In this document: one piece after another, positions 42,701 to 50,500 of the stretch | How the letters are laid out: every line of letters starts with the position of its first letter | Numbering within the stretch: position 1 is the stretch's first letter | Origin: Branchiostoma floridae | Taxonomy: Eukaryota; Chordata; Leptocardii; Amphioxiformes; Branchiostomatidae | Length of the DNA: 64,000 bases | Direction: 5' to 3' | Assembly: GCF_000003815.2 (NCBI RefSeq) | Contig: NC_049988.1 | Span: 7,126,423 to 7,190,422 of the forward strand | The notes under the pieces: generated by a model | What the model saw: the letters and a program-made list of their open reading frames with translations, nothing else | What the model was told of the DNA's origin: nothing | The model's database searches: none | Position numbers and translations under genes: made by a program

Positions 42701-44517
42701 TCAGTGAAGTAACACAGTGATATCGTCCTTGGTAAGTGGGTCATGTATATTATACTATATCTGATCCAGACTGGTCCCTGCACAGATAAGAGTGGAGTTC
42801 TCCATAAACTGTGAAAAACTGGTGGGTAACATGGAACAGCAGGCCCCTGACAGCTATGGAAGGCTAAATCATGAAAGAGGACTTGTAACAGGCTGATGTG
42901 TGAGGATTTTGGTCCTTTACCAACTTGGTCAATAGCTAATCAGAACTCTCACCCAAGCCCTAGCCCAAGTGACCTAGTCCTGGCCTTAGCCCAAAAGCCT
43001 AAGCCCTTGCCCTTGCCCTAGCCCTAGCCCAAGTGCCCTTGCCCTAGCCCTAGCCCAAGTAACCTAGCCCTGGTCTTAGCCCAAGTGCCCTAGCCCTAGC
43101 CCAAGTACCCTAGCCCTAGCCCAAGTGCCCTTGCCCTAGCCCTAGCCCAAGTAAACTAGCCCTGGTCTTAGCCCAAGTGCCCTAGCCCTAGCACTTAAGC
43201 CCAAGTGCCCTTGCCCTAGCCCAAGTGATTTAGCCCTGGCCTTAGCCCAAGCCCTAGCCCTAGCAGCCATAGCCATAGCCATAAATCTAACCCTAACCAG
43301 TTGTCCGTACCATTGGGCCGAGTTGACCAGGGTGTTAGGCCAACTTGACTCAAGGCCAAGTAGGAGATATAAATAGCCAAATCATCTTGATTCCCAGCCA
43401 AGCTGGCTAATGCTCTGGTCTGGTACTTCTATGTTATACGACTTGATTTTATGAATCAATATTGGAACATGCTTTTTGACATTTTACATGTACACCATAT
43501 GACATAATGTGCTTTCTTGGCAGCTTTTAACTTTGTCCATATACTGAGTGCAAATGAACCTCTGTGGACCCTAAGTAAAATTGGAGACTTGACTGTGGGT
43601 GCAAAGAGATGTTCTTAAAGAGTTACATATGTACTCAGTATAAAGTTATGGTACTAATGTAACACTTGTCTAGTATACAGCATGATGTATTTCTTATATC
43701 TAATGCCTTTGCTGTATTACCTGTTTAAGACTTGAATATAGTTATAGAATTTTAGATCCAAGTTCAGTAAAGTGAGGCGGTAAGACTAATCATTTTTTGC
43801 TAACAATGTATTTTATGCTGAACCCAATTTTTTCTGTGCACCTGATTTTTTAGTTTAATTGCACCAAGAGTCCTGATACACCAAGGTATAAAACATGCCA
43901 ATACAGAGTTTGCTATCCAGTGTACAAAATACTTTTCTGAGCCAGGTTGCACAGTGTGCACAGTGTGCAACCTGGGACAAATACTAGGTTGCACAACTGA
44001 ATTTCAAGTTGCACCACCTACAATTCACTAATTTCTGAAAAAAAGGTACAATACATACATGTTTGGCTGATATGAAATGGAGCTGCCATGGCTCATTCAT
44101 TCCTTCCAATTCCATTGACAACAAAATTGAGTTCTGAGGCTCTAAATCTAAGTTGCATCCTGCGCAACCTGAGTTCAGAAGTAAGTTGCACCAAGCAAAA
44201 AGTGGTTGCAATGTGCAAGTGGGCAAGTGAGTATTTTATACGCTGCTATCTAGAGTTATCATTGTCTATTAACTCCAAGTAACACTCCTGCACATACACT
44301 GTACATGTACAAGTCCATGCCAACATGGATGTTACAATAATTGGGCAGGAAGCAAAGATTGTGCCAACTATTCAGGAACAGGTGGACATTCCTTACAGAT
44401 GTGTAATATAACATAAGTCTGTCTGCTACATCTGACATACACATAAACAGAGACACACATGCATACTTACATGTATGAGTACTTATACACACACACACAC
44501 ACACACACACAGAAACG

Positions 44518-44548
<31 letters not shown>

Positions 44549-47500
44549 TCAGACTCACATACAATGTAGATACAGAGTCTCACACATACATACATGTACA
44601 TACACGCACAAATATACAGGAAATCGCACACAAATACACACACACAAACACATGCTCATGCACTCACACACATGCACTGAGAAACAGACACACATACATG
44701 TACTATATATTAATTTTATATTGAACAACAATTGTACACAGTACAATGTATGGCAACAACTATTACACAAAATACAGAATATATGTATGGAGTAAAACTT
44801 AACTACTACCTGAGTACCAAAGCACACAAACACATGCAAACATATCTACATTCTATGATGCAAAATCTAAACAACAAATTGAATAAAATAATGTAATGAC
44901 ACTGTCTGTTTGTGTTTTGTCTGTAGTTATAAATGTACAAAAACATAATCTACATTCTTTACTATCATGGAGTATCATTATCTATATATATTGATGATTA
45001 CCTGGTCTCTCTACCTTGATGACCTCAGCTCCAAGGTCGCCGAGGACCATGGTGGCAAAAGGCCCCGCTAATACCCTGTGAACAGACAATAACAGCGCTA
45101 TCAGTGTTAAAATTCAATATAACTTTACACTACCTTCACACCACAAATGGGAGAGGCTGTAACTTATCAAATATGATGTCACCGGTTTCACTAACAGTAC
45201 TTGAAATTCCACATGCAACCTAAAAATTAAGGTGCTGAGAAATAATCTTACGTGCCAATATACTGCCAAACATGTACTGGAATTCTGTATCTTATTTCAA
45301 AAATTGTAACAATTAATGTTAATTCAACAACATTAACTTAATCAAAATTACTTCTTTTAGCCTATTAATGGAAATATTCATTACTTGGACTATAGACAGG
45401 CTTAAATGTATTGATAAGAAAATTGTAAGAAACACTTAAGCACTCAACTCATCAATATTGATAGTAGATATATGCACCTTGGTTTTGGACAGCAAAATAA
45501 ATCACAACAGAAGTGTGACCTTTTAAATGTTTGTCAAGTTACAGATTCTGAAGCTAAAAATGTATGCAACATTACAACATCAACAACCTAAATTTGTTAC
45601 ACATAGCCTTCAAGAAAAAGAAGCTGAATTACAGTCTTAAAATAAAAGACTGCAAGAAGAAACAGTAAGATAACCTACCGCTAACAGAAAAGGCAAGTCG
45701 GTAGCCTGATTAAATCTCGCTTATAGCAGCCTGCCAAACATCCGCCGGCCCCGCGGGAGGGGCCAGTTACAGCCCTGGACAGCGGAGTTTGTGTTACACA
45801 GACTAGCAAGTCGGAAACTAACACTAAGTAACACAACAGCATCTTTCCATCACCTATCCAAGTACATGTACACACACATGTGCTGTCTGGAAACGTTCGA
45901 AGGATTTACATCCGAAAGGAAAACCGCTGACACAGCAAATCCTGTCTCGTGGAAAAAAGCCAAATAGAAATACTCTGAGACTAAATAATGCTGGCAACAT
46001 AGAGATCAAAAGACATATCTTACAGTACAAGCTTGAAAATTTGGCAGACAGCAAACATGTCAAGCCAAATGAAAGTACTTTGACTAACATTGGTAACAGA
46101 TTGAAAAAGATTAGTACTCAGTAGTAGCTTATACAAGCTTGAAATTTTGGAAGACCAGAAAAACTCTTGACAATCTAGAAGATTAATACAATGTACATGA
46201 TTTAAGCTTGAGTAAAATCAGCTCTCCAGAGTCCTTCTAAAATTGACCGCCCTGAGTTTGCAGACTATGAAGCGAATCCTGTCTCATGGAATCAAGCCAA
46301 ATAAAAGTATGACTTTATTTGGCTTGATTCCATGTACATGTACTCTATTGCAGGAAACAAAAAACAGTACCTTACAACAAGCTTGAAACTTTGAAAGACA
46401 GGTAAAACAGTTGACAATCTAGACGATTAATAAATAAGCTTGAGGAAAATCAGCTCTCCAGAGTCCTCCTAAAATTGACCACATTGAGGACTTGGGAAGC
46501 AAATCCTGTCTCATATAGAAACAAGCCAAAAAAAAAGTACTTCATCTACATGTACTAGTAACGCTGGTAATGAAAAAGATCTTCTTACAAGCTTGAAATG
46601 TTGCAAGACCAGTAAAACAGTTGTAATAATCTAGAAGACTGTGGAGAATCAGCTCTAACCATAATATGACGACAATCAGGTTGGGCATGAAGCAAATCCT
46701 GTCTCATGGACACAAGCTAAATAAAAGTACTCGGCTAAGGCTGGCAATAGAAAAAAAGTAGTACCTTACAAGCTTGAAACTTTGAAAGACCAGGAAACAG
46801 TTGGCAATCTAAAATTTAAAAACTAAGCAAGGCTAAAATAAGCACTGCAAAAATTCTATAAAAAGTACCTTGCAAGCTTGAAACATTGTAGGACCAGAAA
46901 ACATGTGATGATCTAGAAGACTGATGAACTAATTCTTGAGGAAAATCGGCTTTCTTCCTAGACTGACTGCCTGGACATAAGCTTCTAGACTTGAACATCG
47001 TCCAAGACAGTCTGGGCTTTGGTCTCATAAAGGGACAGTCCTGTCTCTATTCCACAGAGTTGCCTGGCAGCCTGATTCCGTGGTGGTCACAACTCCCACT
47101 CTGGGTCAGACATAACAAAGATGACACCCTCCTATGATTACTGAACATGCATGGGCACTGTGTCAGAAGTTCTGCAGCAATCAAAAAGATATCAAAAATC
47201 TTGTTCAGTTAACTTTGCTTACTAGTATTACTTTACGAATCGATTGTATCATTGTCCCTGTAGCTCAATTGGTAGCAGAACATGTATATCACAGTTGAGC
47301 TCATGGTTCCAGTTACATGTAGTTGGTAAATGAGAGATCCTGAATCCCATGTTCAAGAGATGTCCCTCGAATAGGATGTTAGATAAAGGTCCCATAACTG
47401 AGGAGAGCGAACCACACCTCGATCAAGCTGATCGATGAACCCACCACACTTATTTCAAAGAGTAAGGGTCTCATTCCGGTGTAAGTGGATCAAATACATG

Positions 47501-50500
47501 TAAATCTGTCTGAATATGCAGCTTGTACTGTTCAGTACAAACCTGGTATGTTATGCCATGATGAGGCAGTTTATATTATTAATTACCAGGTATGCAAATT
47601 TACAAACAAACAGCACAATTATTGAGAAGTGTGGTGACCTCGTATCCAAACTGGAGACAATAGAGGCTCAATCAATTACTTGGATAACCAATGACCTAAG
47701 TTCACAACCACCTGTGTAAAGTACGCACTGAACCTCTGAAACCCTCCCCTCCCACATCGCCAGCGATCAGTGTGCCGGGAGCCTGGCAGCACGGCAAGAT
47801 TTACACAAAGTCTCTGACCTTGTAAAAGACTGCAGGAGATTTACATAGCGAGAGTCGGATCACATCATATTTAACCCATTTCAGGGCTTGAAATACCACC
47901 CGTATGTACAGGTTTAGTGCAGGCAAAATTGGAGCTGTGCAGGTATTTCTGATGTCTGCCTGCACCTAACATGCACTGGTCCATGTACTGGGTTTTATAC
48001 ATAAATGCCCTATGATGTAGGTGTATGTGAATTGTTATAAGCTGCATTGACTGTTACCACCTATTAGGTATAAAAGAAAACATAGCAATGGTTCCTCAAC
48101 AATTCTAGAATGATCCATTAATCCTAAATTCAGAGTGGTGCAGCTAAAATTCGTCTGGTGCAGGTAATTTTCAATCTTACCTGCATCAGTGCAGGTTTGC
48201 AGAAAAAATGTGTTTCGAGCCCTGCATTTACTATTCGCGCCATGCAGCAGCCCGGCTATTCAAGGCATTCGGTAAGCCACAGAACAGACTAAACACATTA
48301 GGACCTCTGGAAAATTGCTGGGCCCACATGCTCTTCATGTGGTTTGTCTGCATTCATTTCTTGGAATACTTGTGGGCAGGCCAGGAAACCACAAAGCCAA
48401 GACAAAGCTGCTGGAGTAACTTCTAGGCTTCACACCTGTTTGGGTTATCACCTTCAAGAATACCCACAAGGATTCCTTCATTCGTTCATTTGTTCATCAT
48501 TCATTCATTCATTTCTTACTTGGAATAGTTGTGGGCAAGCCAGGAAACCACAAAGCCAAGACAAAGCTGCTGGAGTAACTTCTAGGCTTCACACCTGTTT
48601 GGGTTATCACCTTCAAGAATACCCACAAGGATTCCTTCATTTGTACATTTGTTCATCATTCATTCATTCATTTATTACTTGGAATAGTTGTGGGCAGGCC
48701 AGGAAACCACAAAGCCAAACTTTAAGGAACTTGAAAGCTCTACACCTGTCTGGTTTATCGACTTCAAGAATACCCACAAGGATTCATTCATTCATTCATT
48801 TGTTTGTTGTTCATTCATTCATTCATTCATTCATTCATTCATTCATTCATTCATTCATTCATTCATTCATTCATTCATTCATTCATTCATTCATCCCCTC
48901 AATTATTCATTCTTTCCTTCATTCTTTCCTTCATTCCTTCCTTCATTCCTTCCCTCATTTATTCCCTCATTTATTCCTTCCTTCCTTCCTTCCTTCATTC
49001 ATTCAATATACAAATTGTATACAAAAGACTCTGGGTTTTGAGTCAAACAACCTAAGAGTAATGTTGCAATTGCGCTATGCCAAGACTAAACAAAAGAACT
49101 CTATCAGAGTTAGGCACTGCTCCATAGTTGGCAGTAAAAAGCAGCAACATTGAACCTTGGAGGAATAGTCCTTACCTTGTGAGGTCTAACACCCTGATAC
49201 CAGTCAGAGGTAGATCTGCCGCAACACTGCTGAACAATCCTGCAGAAACAAAGCATGAGAATGTAATAAAACTATTTCATTTCATTCATTTACTCAACCA
49301 GGTATTACTCTCAGGGCTAATGCCATTATGCAGTATGTACGATGTACCAGTTACCTGAATGGATTTCAATTCAATGAAAAGCTACATGCACTTTTTGGTG
49401 CTTGAATCTCAACAGATGACCTGCTAAAAATCACCAGAGACCACATACAGTAACTGACAGGACATTTGCCGTAGTTTGGCTGAAAATGTATGACTGGAGC
49501 TACCAACATGTTGACCGAGCTCACTTCTCGCTTTGTGATAGGGGCTTAATGTGAAAGTTTAATAAGGACTGCAAATCTTCCTAGTACATGTAGAATAATG
49601 CAAGTTGGGTGAACGATAACTGTCTAAAGACATACACACTACAGTGATTAGACCACACACTACGCACACTCCTATGGAGTCCTTCAAGCTTCAGTACTAA
49701 TTATAACTTATCTTTGACCCAATGTGTGGGGTTGGGTTGGCATGCTTATCAGCTGCAATTTGAAAGGAAACTGCTGGGTGGCTAACGCTATCACTGAAAT
49801 AAATTCAGAAGTCAGAATCCAGATCATCTCTTAACTTCAGAATTCAAAACGTCTCTTGGTCGCTAACACATCCCTATACTGCCGTACTGCAACGTTAACG
49901 TTACATGTTTAAATAATTGTAACGTTAGTGGTGGTTTTGTAACAGTGGTGTTCAAGGACTGCTAAACCGAAGACGCCTAACGGCTTAATCCTTTTGGTCG
50001 AACGGTTTGCACGTTCGATTTGTGATCCGGCTGCTCGGGTTCGGCGCGGGTTCGAATCCCGGGAGTCGGGTTGTTGTTTCTTTCTGTTCTTACTCGCTCC
50101 TCTGAATTTCTACAATGGTTCCCACGCCGGCCCTGTGAGTAACAGGCTAGTATGTGCCACACAGGGATGTCGATCTCGGAGATTCGAGGACGAATCTTGA
50201 AAAGAAAAGGGGGAGTAGTGTAACAGTGGTGTTCAAGGACTGCTAAACCGAAGACGCCTAACGGCTTAAGCCTTTTGGCCGAACGGTTTGCACGTTCGAT
50301 TTGTGATCCGGCTGCTCGGGTTCGGCGCGGGTTCGAATCCCGGGAGTCGGGGTGTTGTTCCTTTCTGTTCTTACTCGCCCCTCTGAATTTCTACAGTTTT
50401 AGTACTTTTACCAAGGAGCTTTTATCAACATCATGCAAACATCTTACCATCACCGTACAGTATGTGAGTATAGTATAGTGGTATAAAAAAAACTGCCCCC

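Larger units (their letters stand above)
49938..50395 (+). mobile_element. TRIM-like LTR element with tRNA-like LTRs
   Basis: Two 177-bp direct repeats (49938-50114, 50219-50395) begin TGTAACAG and end TTCTACA; I count five differences. GTTT flanks both sides, a 4-bp target duplication. The 104-bp interior starts one base after the LTR with TGGTTCCCACGCC, positioned as a tRNA primer-binding site. It ends with the purine tract GAAAAGAAAAGGGGGAG. No gag or pol; the short GGATGTCGATCTC to TTCGAGGACGAATC part resembles the 3' end of a Gypsy coding region. Each LTR contains Pol III-type A and B boxes. Lies in SUGCT intron 1. Confidence 0.85.

Noticed and set aside
44259-44839. Cys/Val-rich and Thr/His-rich frames
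   Set aside because: Translations of CA microsatellites.
48344-49153. 269-aa and 117-aa open frames over FIHSF repeats
   Set aside because: They are translations of a minisatellite and an ATTC microsatellite.
49938-50395. Two independent SINE insertions
   Set aside because: Equal 177-bp units with TG...CA ends, adjacent primer-site-like and purine-tract sequences and a 4-bp duplication outside both fit an LTR element better.
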